Positions 24,019 to 58,937 of a stretch of DNA of 64,000 bases are shown here, in pieces. The stretch spans positions 226,001 through 290,000 of the forward strand of contig JAQGDQ010000084.1 of NCBI GenBank assembly GCA_030141605.1. Direction: 5' to 3'. The DNA is from Tubiluchus corallicola (Eukaryota > Priapulida > Priapulimorpha > Priapulimorphida > Tubiluchidae). Position 1 is the stretch's first letter. Every line of letters starts with the position of its first letter. The translations under genes and the position numbers were made by a program. The notes beneath the pieces were generated by a model, which was not told the origin of the DNA, did no database searches, and saw nothing but the letters and a program-made list of their open reading frames with translations.

Positions 24019-24345
24019 CTATAAAAGTTTAAACAAACAAAACTGTATAGAATGTGGGTAAGGGACAAGAAACATGGTCAAGGGGAGTGGTGAAACTTCC
24101 AAAATGGATGTTTTTGTCGTTTTTTTCATAAAACATGACCAAACATTCGTGGAGCACTTCGTAGAGGTCTCAGGCGGAGTGTTGTAGCTTTTTTGGAAAG
24201 AAGAGGACTTGGCTACAAGATAAGGTAGGCTCCAATCGGACAAACAACAACGAGTTAGTTTCAGGCTGCATTTTGAGAAATTTTCACTCAGAAAACTGTG
24301 TAACGCTGTTTGTAACCTTTGCTTGTACACGTATATAGCCTTATG
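24019..24345 (-). other. Unidentified open frame
   Basis: A 103-codon frame on the minus strand. The stretch LSDWSLPYLVAKSS loosely recalls a domesticated hAT transposase, but the match is from memory and weak. No start context or splice support. Confidence 0.15.
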
Positions 24346-24573
24346 AGCTGACTTAGTACGTAAATACGCACGTTCATTAGTCTATTACCATCGTCCAACG
24401 GCTAAAAGAAATGTATACAAACACTAAGAGGAATGTTCGTGCATTATTGATTGTAATTCTGCTTAATGAACAAAATATTTTGTGAGCCGTTGCTAGTCTA
24501 TATAATACGAATAAATGTTTTTTGCTTGTTTACTTGTTTATCCGTGTTTCAATCAAAAGAATCGGACGAACAC

Positions 24574-25177
24574 ATTTAAGAGAAGACAGGATGATTTTTC
24601 ACATACCCATTTTCAAGTATGATAAAAAGTATACATTTTAACACGATTAGTACTGCAAAGGTATATCTGATGATTAAATAATAGATTAAAAACTTAATCA
24701 ACGGCAGGCGAGCCCAACTATTGATAACATCACAAACGCACGTAATTTTCAACAGCAAAAACATTACACAAGCGTGTTGCGCGTGTTTGTGAAAGCGAAA
24801 ATTGAAGTTCAGTGCTACTGTAAGCTATTCAGGGCGTTGTACCAAAATTAGGCTAGTTTTAAGATAAAAATTTAAATTTCATATTTACCGCTGTGTTCAC
24901 GCATGAGCTGTCGAACGTGTGTAGTTCGTCACAAACTAACACACCTGAACTGAGAGGTGTAGCACCTGTTTTTTGTGCAGTGCGTTTTCCAAATGCAGGC
25001 GCTAGTGCACATCTAACTAGCAAATGGCGAAATGCGTGTAACAGCGAAGATGCGTTTGTGCGCTAATAATTCTTTCACGTAAGTCCTTCTTTAAAAAACT
25101 AGTATGTTTCTGTTCAATATTCTGAATAGTAGATTGTTTTGACCTACAATCTGAAATTGGGTCCGGTTTTGCTTTAA
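24574..25177. mobile_element. MITE, family E
   Basis: Left TTTAAGAGAAGACAGG, right GTCCGGTTTTGCTTTAA. The body (acagtgctactgtaag, catgagctgtcgaacg, cgaaatgcgtgtaacagcga) is shared with 28566-28967, 48966-49582, 50000-50558, 53313-53918, 60620-60820 and 60985-61474. 604 bp. Confidence 0.75.
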
Positions 25178-25304
25178 GTATTTAAATTAGTAGAGATCTC
25201 CCTCCTACTGAGTGCGTTCTAGTTTCATTGGAGAAATTATTTGCATAAAAAACATATGCCATGTTTTCCATCGCTTCCATTTGCGATATAATTCCTACGC
25301 CATT

Positions 25305-25457
25305 TTTTCATGTGCCATTTTCACCTGTGCCATTTTACCTGCGCCATTTTACCTGTGCATTTTTACCAGTGCCATTTTTACCTGTGCCATTTTACCTGTG
25401 CCATTTTTACCTATGCCATTTTACCTGTGCCATTTTTACCTGTGTCATTTTTACCTA
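25305..25457. repeat. 15-bp tandem array, reverse
   Basis: About ten units of tgccatttttacctg, 14 or 15 bp each, the reverse complement of the array at 22992-23092. Frames across it (HFYLCHFYL type) are not genes. Confidence 0.88.
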
Positions 25458-25870
25458 CATTCAATGAGAATCAATGCCAATGTCATAATACGATCCGGAT
25501 AATGAGCCGATCTATCACCTCCTACCGAGTTTCTTACCAAAATGATGACGTCACTGTCCAGCATCATCAATTCATCTTATCAGAAACGGATGCTTCAGAA
25601 AGTGCCCTACTGCTGCATATCACGTATTCATCTCAGCTAATTCACAAGAATCCGAAGGCAAAACGATAATTATGTTTTCGTTAACGCTTACAATTAGCAA
25701 CACGAGGCATTGTAAACGGCATTATGTAACATATGTAATGTTTCATTAGTAAATGTTACTGCTCTGTGCATACAAAAGTGTGATATCAGATGTTTATATA
25801 TATTTCTTATTATTCGAGTTTTTGCAGGCGTGATACGTTAGTTCATACTTGCCGATGCCCACGTAATAAA

Positions 25871-26238
25871 CATTTTCACAGTTCTAGCGATTGATGATGA
25901 TCGTGAAGAAGTCAACGCTTAAGTGTACCAGACAACACTGTGTACACTTGACAACGCTTCGCAGCCCATGCTATTGTAATAGTAACAGTTTTAACAGCTA
26001 GCTAGAACCTTACCTAGTTCATTTTTCTTGTTCCCAAACAAGATCACCCTAAGCACAGACTAATTCATTTTTAAGTAAAGACCACGTAAACCAACTGAAG
26101 TTACTGAACTGATGCAGCAGACAACTTCTCTTTACCCACATGTCACGTGACGGCTGTAGTTAAGACGCGTTGCTGTGGTACACTTAACCTTTGACCTACA
26201 GCAACTGCGCGTGCGCACAACGAAACTATGGAAAGGCT
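25871..26238. mobile_element. MITE, family D
   Basis: Left CATTTTCACAGTTCTAGC, right GAAACTATGGAAAGGC, with the family body between. About 368 bp. Confidence 0.7.
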
Positions 26239-26239
26239 C

Positions 26240-26930
26240 ATTGAACAAATGAAGTTTTTAATAATTCACTGATTCTTTGTGGGTATCAATTTAAAATTTC
26301 TTGTCACGATGTTTCCTTCTTTAGCATTTCTGTAGTCTGTGAACGTTAAGACTGACCATTCATAAGGCGTCCAGTACAACATTAGCATAATAATGGTTAG
26401 GATTAAGTTCTTCGTTAGGTATTTGGCCTATCACACGTAGGCCTAGTTTCGTCAATAGCATCTTCAACACGTCTGTAACAATCTTAGTCTTCTCTGTGAT
26501 ATCTAACATGCGTCTTGTAACCTCGTGATTCGTTTAGTAAACCACAACGTCGAAATAATGTTTGTATTGCACTTTGCCTACATATTGCGTCATCCCCCTT
26601 TTCCAGCATTACTACGTCAATAGAATATGACGTCAAGAGTAATTATTACGTAAATTGACGACCACATGAATGATGACGATTAAAATGATCATCGCCGAAC
26701 CCTTTCGGTGCGTCATCCTTAGATACGTGTGTTGCACTCGTGTGTTTATACGTTTATGCACTCGTGTGCGTTTATACGTGTGTGCACTCGTGTGCGTTTA
26801 AACGTCATCCTCGTCTATGCCTTCTGCTACGTACACTGCAAAAAAAGAAATTTATTAAATCTCATTTATTTTCAAAATTCTCCATTTGCAGGATAAGACT
26901 GCACTAATATATTTAAAAATACACTACACA
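26240..26930. other. No gene recognised
   Basis: Contains a small tandem at about 26730-26800 of gtgtgcgtttatacg units. Otherwise nothing identified. Confidence 0.4.
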
Positions 26931-26934
26931 TTAA

Positions 26935-27120
26935 AACTCAGTAAACGCACACGTGCATACGGTAGATATAGCAGAAGCTTAGACTCCTTTGCGTTCAACC
27001 TTTTACTTGGCAAAGTTTGTAACTCTTTCCTATATACAGTTGGTTTAGCCAATAGTCATTACTGTAAGTGTCTTACAGATATATACAAACGCCTGAACAC
27101 TTTGTATTTGGCTACCCTTT
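26935..27120 (+). mobile_element. LINE C-terminal fragment, forward
   Basis: Translates to GRYSRSLDSFAFNLLLG..NSFLYTVGLANSHYCKCL, the cysteine-containing C-terminal end typical of R1/Jockey-type non-LTR retrotransposons. It is the inverted twin of 27410-27600. Confidence 0.6.
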
Positions 27121-27149
27121 CATATATGTATAACAAATATATTTATATG

Positions 27150-27640
27150 CATATAAATATATATATAACAAAGTTAATACACAATGAATATATTAATGAA
27201 TGCGCTTTGAATTGTGGTAATTTTGAAACTGTTGCAAAAATAGCTACATGTTGTACGAAACTATACTTTTTAGCAGAAATTTCGTGAACAATATCAATGA
27301 AGGCTGCACATGCAGATACATCGCGGAAAATATACAAGTGTTCTAAATTTAGTGAAGGTATAACGTTTTGCAAGAAGATTTAGCGTTGTTAGTAATCAAA
27401 GGGTAGTCAAATACTAAGTGTTCTGGCGTTTGTATATCTGTAAGGCACTTACAGTAATTACTATGGGCTAGACCAATTGTATATAAGAAGGAGTTACCTC
27501 TGCCAAGTAAAAGGTTGAGCGTAAGGGATTCCAAACTTCTGCCATATCTACCAGTTGGCAGACGCAGGGCTGTGAGAGAAGACATCGCATTTTCTATATT
27601 CCTTCCGTTAAAAGACCTCTGAACCAAAGAAAGCAAAATA
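27150..27640 (-). mobile_element. LINE C-terminal fragment, reverse
   Basis: Minus-strand frames read GRYGRSLESLTLNLLLGRGN, then HSNYCKCLTDIQTPEHLVFD, then a short frameshifted tail NLEHLYIFRDVSACAAFIDI. The C-C-TPEHLVFD pattern is the usual end of R1/Jockey/CR1-like LINE proteins. Frameshifts show it is dead. Confidence 0.65.
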
Positions 27641-27717
27641 AGAGAGCAAAATGAATAGATATATCATTCTCTACCATCTGAAATACCCCTTACCTAGATG
27701 CAGAATAGGGGGGAGAG

Positions 27718-27720
<3 letters not shown>

Positions 27721-27764
<44 letters not shown>
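27721..27764. repeat. (GA)n microsatellite
   Basis: About 22 uninterrupted GA dinucleotides. Confidence 0.95.
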
Positions 27765-27768
<4 letters not shown>

Positions 27769-28260
27769 CTATACACATAAATAAAAACATGATTTCAAAC
27801 AAACAATAAGTCTGTCACGTGACAAAAAACTACAAAGATTTGCAAGACAATCAAAAACTACCGTGAGTTAAATACGTTTTTTTTGGCGTACCGATAAAAC
27901 CACCATGATTTTACAACTTGACTGTAAACTGATTTGCTTCTAAAGAATAAATAAAATAAATTGGCTGCCATAATTGATGCCGTTTCTATAAATAAATTTG
28001 CCTGCAGTGACAAAAGCTGCTGCTAATTTAAACGTACATGATCAATGTATAGTGTACAGTACGTTTCTGCTTAAGGTATGTTTTATGATATACTATAGTT
28101 AAATCGTAAACGTATAAACTACAGCTGTTTATACATTTATAGGCTAAACTTTATGCTAAGCGCAACTATTGTAAAAAGCTTTCGAGGAAAAAACAATAGG
28201 ATTTTAAAAACGTTGAAAAATCAATGACCTCAGTGTGAACGAAGCATTATAAAAATGCTG
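27765..28260. other. No gene recognised
   Basis: AT-rich sequence with no frame, repeat end or family match seen. Confidence 0.4.
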
Positions 28261-28287
28261 CAAAAGTTTGAAGAAATTCCTCATCAT

Positions 28288-28570
28288 GCGTGTGAACACA
28301 ATTTTCAGCATCACAAACATTTCACGAGCGTCTGAACACAATTTTCAGTAGCACAAACATTTCATGAGCGTGTGAACATAATTTTCAGCAGCACAAACAT
28401 TTCACGAACGTGTGAACATAATTTTCAGCAGCACAAACATTTCACGAGCGTCTGAACACAATTTTCAGCAGCACAAACATTTCCAGAGCGCGTCAACATA
28501 ATTTTCAGCAGCACAAACATTTCACGAGCGTGTGAACATAATTTTCAGCAGCACAAACATTTCACGAGCG
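28288..28570. repeat. 40-bp minisatellite derived from family E
   Basis: Seven copies of a 40-bp unit containing ttttcagcagcacaaacatt and tcacgagcgtgtgaac. The same stretch exists once in family E MITEs (ttttcaacagcaaaaatatt, ccacgagcgtgttgc), and an E body follows directly. Confidence 0.9.
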
Positions 28571-28967
28571 GGTTGCACGTGTTTGCGAAAACGAAAATTG
28601 AAGTACAGTGCTACTGTAAGACATCCAGTGTAATATACACAAACTGGACCAATTTTAAGTTCAAAAACATAAATTTCAAGTTTATTGGTGTGTTCGCGCA
28701 TGAGCTATTGAACTTGTACACAACGTCACAACTGAACAGCTCTGAACTGAGAGATATAGCACCCGTTTTTTTGTGTGGAGATGCAGGCGCTACTTCCCTA
28801 AGTAGCGAATGGTGGAAATGCATAACAGAGAAGAACTGGTGCCGCGAAAGAGAAATTGGGTTTCTGTGGTAATAATAGTACATTCCCTTTCAATATTTTA
28901 TACAGTAGATTCACTGAATTGCTTTGAGCTATAGTTTATTATTGAATCCCCTTTTTCGTTTAAAGAA
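28566..28967. mobile_element. MITE, family E, left part replaced by a minisatellite
   Basis: Starts in the E interior (gttgcacgtgtttgcgaaaa) and ends near cgtttaaag at 28960-28967. Minus- and plus-strand frames inside are repeat translations. Confidence 0.65.
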
Positions 28968-29152
28968 AAAGAAAAGTGATACCTGAAGTAGGTTTCAGAA
29001 AAATCACCTTAAAAAATTATTCTACTTTATAGCAATTTTATGCATGTATCGCACTCGCGTTGAAAGGAATTTTTGTTGGTTTTCATTTTTAATCTTTCAC
29101 AATACTGTTCCGAAGTCATTATTACGTGACGTTATCTACGCAAAAGTAAATC

Positions 29153-29644
29153 AGGGGAAGAAACGGCAATGTTAAATTATGTCTCAAAAACTTTCCATGC
29201 AAATCTATATTACTTAGCATTTCATTTACCTACTGGTAAGACTTATGTAACTAGAAATAATAATTTTTAAAAAATGTTCGTGCCAATTGGTAAAATGTCG
29301 CTGACTCACCCTCCAGGGTGAGCCACTCACCAGCGAAAGACGTATTTTTAATCTTATTGACAAAATACACTAATTTTAAATTTTACTTAGTAGCATGTAT
29401 GCTACGAATGCTCTGATAATTTTTTCAAATTTCACGTACGTAATGTTATCAAAACTTGTTTCAAATCACTTATCATCAAAATTGCTCCGCCTAACTGTCT
29501 TTGCAGGTCTTTAAATTTGCAAGTTTTATACAGCGTTACTGCCGATGCAAGCCCTATATGTAAAAAGGTAGTACGCAAGTGGTATAAAATTGCGAGATGA
29601 ATTTTTTACACTTTATGTACGTGGAAGGTTTTCTTGTGCTTTAA
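29153..29644. mobile_element. MITE, family B
   Basis: Left caggggaagaaacggcaatg, right ggttttcttgtgctttaa. Body as in other B copies. About 490 bp. Confidence 0.7.
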
Positions 29645-29849
29645 ATTTTGTAGACGTTGCACGTATTAGAACTAGTCAAGTCTTCTATGAGGCAATGTCT
29701 GTCGTGACGCTAAAGTTGTCGCTGGGGTGTTTTGGGGAGAGCGTACAATCGACATTGGCAGGTTTATCAGACTGTTTTTGTAGTTGCGATGTTCGTGTTA
29801 AACAGATGAAATCAATGGATGAAAACATCTGTATTTTACTCAAAATCAT

Positions 29850-30190
29850 AGTCTCATAGTCAATCCACATATACACGAAAATGGTAAACATAATCAACAG
29901 TAGTAAACAAAAGTCAAAGTAAATCCATCAGCCAATATATCATGGCAACCGAGTCCGAACGTTATTATAACCACACAACTGTTTAAGCCTATTGCTTGTC
30001 TTCTAATCTTGCTACCAAGTGTGAAAACTACTACATTCACAGAGAAGCCCAGTAACCCAGTTCCATACAAACATATAGCAGTAGCAAGTACATTCATACA
30101 AGGAAACTTCCAAGTGTACAAACAGATGTCAGCACTGACTTTGTGGTAATGAAAAACAAAAGTTTGAAACTAGAAATCAAAATTAACAAT
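29850..30190. mobile_element. MITE, family G, partial, in receptor 3' flank
   Basis: Matches 7149-7553: cagtaacccagttccataca, catatagcagtagcaagtac and the right arm gaaaaacaaaagtttgaaac. It abuts the stop codon of the CCK-type receptor, so it probably lies in its 3' UTR. Confidence 0.65.
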
Positions 30191-30197
30191 AACAATA

Positions 30198-54329
<24,132 letters not shown>

Positions 54330-54695
54330 TAAATTTTCTAATAAGTGACTCCACTCATCACTCCATTGCTTCTGAATCACTTCAGTTCATAGACAAGCTT
54401 TAATGTAAAACGCTAAGTAACTTTGTCCATTCAGCTAAGTGCACGATTTCATTTTTATGTGAAAACTTTGTTTTCGTTGAGTTTTGTTCTGACGTGGACC
54501 AAACTCAGCTGCTCTTCTGCTCACAGAATTCCTCTTCGCTGAAGCCAAGTTACAGGTAATATTATGCGCGATGCTCCTGACACGCGAGTCACACACGATT
54601 GAAGCCGCCCTGTTTAGTAACTAATTCACCATCCAACTATAGGAAAACGATTGCCTTCCAAATTTCAAATCTAGAATATAAACCATATTCTGTTT
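54330..54695 (-). promoter_or_regulatory. Receptor 5' flank or 5' UTR
   Basis: Non-repetitive sequence upstream of the receptor start, with a tgacgtgg (CRE-like) at about 54491-54498. No TATA box is evident. Calling this a promoter is an inference from position. Confidence 0.25.
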
Positions 54696-54704
54696 AGTAC
54701 TAAT

Positions 54705-55110
54705 TGTAACAACTGTAACAATTTGTAACAACTCTAAGAATTTGTAACAATTGTACCAACTGAAACAACTTAACAATTTGTAACAAGTCTAAGAATTTGT
54801 AACAATTGTACCAACTGAAGCAACTTTAACAATTTGTAACAATTGTAACAATTTTAACAATTTGTAGCAAGTATAACAATTGTAACAATTTGTAGCAGTT
54901 GTAACAATTTGTAACAATTGTACAATTTGTAACAATTATAGCAACGCTAAGAATTTGTAACAACTGTACCAACTGAAACAACTGTAATAATATGTAACAA
55001 TTTTAACCACTATAAGAATTTGTAACGATTGTAGCAACTGAAACAACTGTAACTGTTTGCAAGAATTGTAACAATTGTAAAAATTTGTAAGAATTGTAAC
55101 AACTATCACA
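54705..55110. repeat. Degenerate AACAATTTGT tandem repeat
   Basis: About 400 bp built from irregular units of aacaatttgtaacaa, taagaatttgtaac and accaactgaaacaa. It lies about 370 bp upstream of the receptor start. Confidence 0.85.
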
Positions 55111-56110
55111 GCCAGTAAACACCACAGGGTGCGCCACACTATACAAAAATTCTGTGTTTGTATTAATAAAGCTGTAAGATGATTACTGCTTCAGCTGCTT
55201 CTACTGCTTCCGTTGCCGCTGTCGCCGTCGTCACCGTCGCCGCTACTGCTACCACCACTGCAAACCGTTCTTGCCCTAGCTTCGTTTGCGTACTTATTTA
55301 CCTAGAACTTTAGATAAGATTTTTTCAAGTTTTTTTCTTTACGGAAGCCATTTTATTTTAGTAGCCAAGCCATTGCCCATGTCGCAGCACTGATTTTATC
55401 GATTATGACGTTTTTCTGAGGAAATAAGCCCCGTAATGCTCCAAGACGAGCTATGTAGAAAGCTAAAGTGGAATTACAGATAATTTTAACCGCAGGATTG
55501 TTGCAATGGGAGAGAGCAGTTCTTTGAAACGGACATCGCGTGATGAGAACGAATGTTCTCGGTTATTAACGTACTCTCAGAAGGAAGACAATTACTCGCT
55601 GGCAAGATTGCTGCTAGACTTGACCACGGCATCTGAGCCACTCTCTCCCTAGGGAGCGACTGATAGATGGATGAGTTCTCGCGCGGAGGTAAATTACCGT
55701 CCAACGCGCGTAAGAGACGGTCTTAAACAACGCTTAATAAAATCACAGTGAACAGGCAACTCCCTGGAGTATAATCTATTTTCAATATACATATGTTTAT
55801 TATAGCCATAAGTCTTTATTTCTGTCAGCTAGAAGCTTTTAGTATTAGGCGGCAGCTATTATGGTAATTTGTTCAGTCGTCCTTTCCTTTAAAATGAAGT
55901 CCAACACATAATTATTTTTACATTTCATCTGGTGCAAAGCATAAATTCATTCAACACCGTTTTTGGAAAGTTTCAATTATGAGCAAGTTGTCATAGACGG
56001 CGGAGGACCTGCATCTTAATGCTGCATTTTTTGCATTTTTCCATGCTGCGTTTCCGCAGTATTCAAAAACATTAATAGTTTTTGAATACAAGACGTCTCG
56101 ACGCACTATG
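55111..56110. other. No gene recognised
   Basis: Contains a gccgctgtcgccgtcgtcac trinucleotide-like stretch near 55210 and a small hairpin (arms gtattcaaaaac at 56059-56070 and 56078-56089). The minus-strand frame at 55486-55704 has no support. Confidence 0.4.
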
Positions 56111-56129
56111 GTCAGCACGTACGCTGTAG

Positions 56130-56350
56130 TTTAGCATTCACTGATCGACTAACTGACTGACTCACTAACTGACTCACTTTTACTCAGTTACATTACAGTT
56201 GAACTAAAGTCTAGGAGAAAGTTTCCGCTAATAGTTTTTGTATATAGTTTTATAGCTTCGTATTCACTGTTGAACTCACTGACTGACTAACTGACTGACT
56301 AATTTCGCTCAATTATTACTGTTGAACTAAAGACCAGGACAAACTTTTAC
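56130..56350. repeat. Tandem duplication with (ACTG)n
   Basis: Two related units of about 120 bp, each with attcactg, ctgactgactcactaactg-type runs and gttgaactaaag. Confidence 0.7.
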
Positions 56351-56622
56351 AATCTCTTTTAGGCGGAAAACAATTAGCGCTGAGTGTCACACTAATTTCT
56401 TCTTACGGGAATAAGTCGGTTTGTTAGAAAAGCTTTTCCAAAAATGGAAGTTTTTGCTTAAGAATTTGTTGCAGAGCGTTTTGCGACACGATAAAAATGT
56501 CACGATAATATTCTTTTCCGGATCGTTGTTTCCAGGAAATATTTTTTGCAAATGAATCGTCATTTCTTTGAAAATTTGCTTTTTATAAAATGCACAAGTT
56601 TTTAAAAAACTAAGAACAAAAA

Positions 56623-57068
56623 TTAAAGGGGTAGAACGCTTACGCTTACCATTTTGAGAAAGAAGGTTCTTATTAGTCTAAAATGTTCACGATAACAGCA
56701 AGAACGTCACTGTTTCAATATCTCAATGTACACCAAAATACATCATTGGTTCACCAAAAACATATAACGTATTTTCGTATTGACCATATAAAGTAATGTA
56801 TACTTTTTGCTTAGTTAGTGAAACGTGTTTTAGGAATGCTTTGATTATTTTTTCAATTTTTACACAATGTTATCTAAACTTTTTCAAATAACGACTTACC
56901 GTTAAAATGGCTGAGCCTAATGACAATTGCGGGAGTCTAAATTTTCATGTTTTATGCAATGTTACTGCTAATGCAAGCTCTGTGTGCAATAAGGCAGTAT
57001 GTAGATTATACAAAATTTCAATACGAATTTTTAGCTTTATGTAAGTAATTGGTTGTCTTGTCCTTTAA
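56623..57068. mobile_element. MITE, family B
   Basis: Left TTAAAGGGGTAGAACGC, right TTGTCTTGTCCTTTAA, an inverted TTAAAGG pair. 446 bp. Confidence 0.75.
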
Positions 57069-57344
57069 CCTATATACGCTCTCTACACGTCTTTCAAAGA
57101 TAAAAACAGGTAAAAGCAGCGTTTATTTTGGCCCTCCATTCAGTTGCTATCAGGCACATCGCATTTTTGATGCCAAGCACCACTACCCTGACCACTAACT
57201 TCCTCCCTTCGTCTTCATAACAAAATTATTTTTAATCACCCCAGAAACGCCCTTTTTCAGTTCCAATTTTCAATTTAGACAATTAATTGAATGTTAATTT
57301 TATTGTTAAATACGTTTATTTCCACAAAAAAATTCTGTAATCCC

Positions 57345-57475
57345 ACAACAGACGGTAACGCGTTTGTTTTCCGTCTGGGGGTCATGAGTTCGCGGCCAGG
57401 TCACGCCAAAGAATTTGAAAATAGTACATGCTGTTGCCCTACCTGGCGCGTGGGTATTTAGGATGATGGCCCGTT
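57345..57475 (+). repeat. SINE fragment, same family as 36841
   Basis: gacggtaacgcgtttg, cgtctgggggtcatgagttc and tgctgttgccctacctggcg match the other SINE copies. The 3' half is missing. Confidence 0.5.
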
Positions 57476-57485
57476 TATACATAAA

Positions 57486-57580
57486 GCGGGAAACCGCGCG
57501 GTTTCCCGCGCTGATTGCTCACTAAGCGATTTTTCTTATAAAAGCCGCGCGACTTGCCTAGTTTTTGCAAGCAAGCAATC
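57486..57580. repeat. Nested palindrome and inverted repeat
   Basis: A perfect 24-bp palindrome at 57486-57509 (GCGGGAAACCGC mirrored) is followed by ctgattgct at 57511 and its inverse agcaatcag ending at 57580. ttataaaag lies between them. Confidence 0.85.
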
Positions 57581-57734
57581 AGAAGTGAGCTTTGTTAATA
57601 CGTCATCAGCAAAAGCTCTGCTTCAGCAGAAACAAAGTGATTTTTACACGTGCTGATGAGATGCACAATTGTTGATAAAACTGAAATGGAATATTATAAA
57701 TGGAGGAGAATCCAATACTATATTGTACTACAGG

Positions 57735-58090
57735 ACTGTGGTGAAATGAAATGTAATGCTAGCAGGGGAATACAGTAGACTTCTCAGGTGTGCATGTGAA
57801 CGTAGCTTTATCTAGCACAGACTCGTATTCTGACCTTGTGTTAGCAAAAGCCGCTAGTCACGTGCACACCTGAGCTTATAAAAAGGGAAGGTCTGCTGTA
57901 GACCCTTGTCAGTGGTCGTGTCTTTCATTGCAGCTCTGTTCACATTTCACAGGCTTGCCGCTAACTCCGTTCTTCTAGGTAAGCTGTTTGTTCCTTATTG
58001 GGGGTGTAATATGTAGTAATAAAATTGTCATTTCGCGTCTATTGTTCGGGTTTTGTTTTGGTTAAGGCGTTGAACGACTTAATTGAGACA
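57735..58090 (+). mobile_element. Possible solo LTR
   Basis: A TATA-like cttataaaaaggg at 57871, a poly(A) signal aataaa at 58018 and the end gttttgttttggttaaggcg, which resembles ggttttggttaagtgct at the end of the 37765-37850 repeat. Termini are not defined. Confidence 0.3.
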
Positions 58091-58253
58091 TGCCGCAAGG
58101 TGTGGGCCGCGGTGCCATCCGTCCTGCCTCCGTTAAAAGCGGACAGCAGTCCAATATGATAAAAGCTTAACTGAGTACAAAGACAGTACAAGAAACATCT
58201 TTTACAAAACAATTTTATCTGTTTATCTGTGATTCTTTCTCTGTCTTTCTCTT

Positions 58254-58256
<3 letters not shown>

Positions 58257-58330
<74 letters not shown>
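58257..58330. repeat. (CT)n microsatellite
   Basis: About 36 uninterrupted CT dinucleotides. Confidence 0.96.
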
Positions 58331-58334
<4 letters not shown>

Positions 58335-58661
58335 TTTCTTTCACGTTTCGCATTTTTATAACACTAAAATGTCACGAAAAATGTACGAAGATTTTATATC
58401 ACACTCATTCTGAAACGCACCCACTCGCTTCATTCATGTAACAAAACGCCTTGAATCTTGAAAATGCGTTTCGAAGATATCTGCCATTGTTAGCCCACGG
58501 CAACAAGCTTTCTCTCTTTAGCTACAACCACATTCAAAGCTTTTTCCAGTCACTGTAGTCTTCAATATTATTTCTGGGCGCTTTTCAACAAAAATCTCAC
58601 AATTATTCGTCAAGAATTAAACATATTTTCACTTCCTGGTGCATAGTCACTCCAATAATGA

Positions 58662-58937
58662 TTGCTTATAAGCTTGAAAACAGTTTTAATAACAAATTCA
58701 GCGAACAGATCTTTTGGACCCCCAAGAAAGAGGCGCCGCGAGATCTCCGCTAATGAAAACGATGCCACGCACCACTTTAGATTGCTTGCAAAAGGGCGCG
58801 TCTACATCGTGAAGCCCCGTGCACTCCCCGTAACTGAAATTCTCCAAGACTGCGTACGCCACGGGCAAAACGGTTTAATTTGTGGAGAAATTTATCGTTT
58901 CCTCGTCAGGGCTAATGATGGAGGCAGAGTTATTTGA
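58662..58937 (+). CDS. Unidentified open frame, possible exon or decayed coding sequence
   Basis: Open for 91 codons up to TGA 58935-58937, with a C-rich third codon position in the second half, unlike the surrounding AT-rich DNA. Translation includes GPPRKRRREI, GRVYIVKPRALP and CVRHGQNGLICGEIYRFL. There is no ATG at the left; an acceptor-like acaaattcag ends just before 58700, so it could be a terminal exon. No family was recognised, and it may be a transposon relic. Confidence 0.25.
   Translation: MLISLKTVLITNSANRSFGPPRKRRREISANENDATHHFRLLAKGRVYIVKPRALPVTEILQDCVRHGQNGLICGEIYRFLVRANDGGRVI

Noticed and set aside
55486-55704. 72-codon minus-strand frame as a 5' receptor exon
   Set aside because: No ATG-donor combination linking it to the receptor was evident and no homology was recognised.
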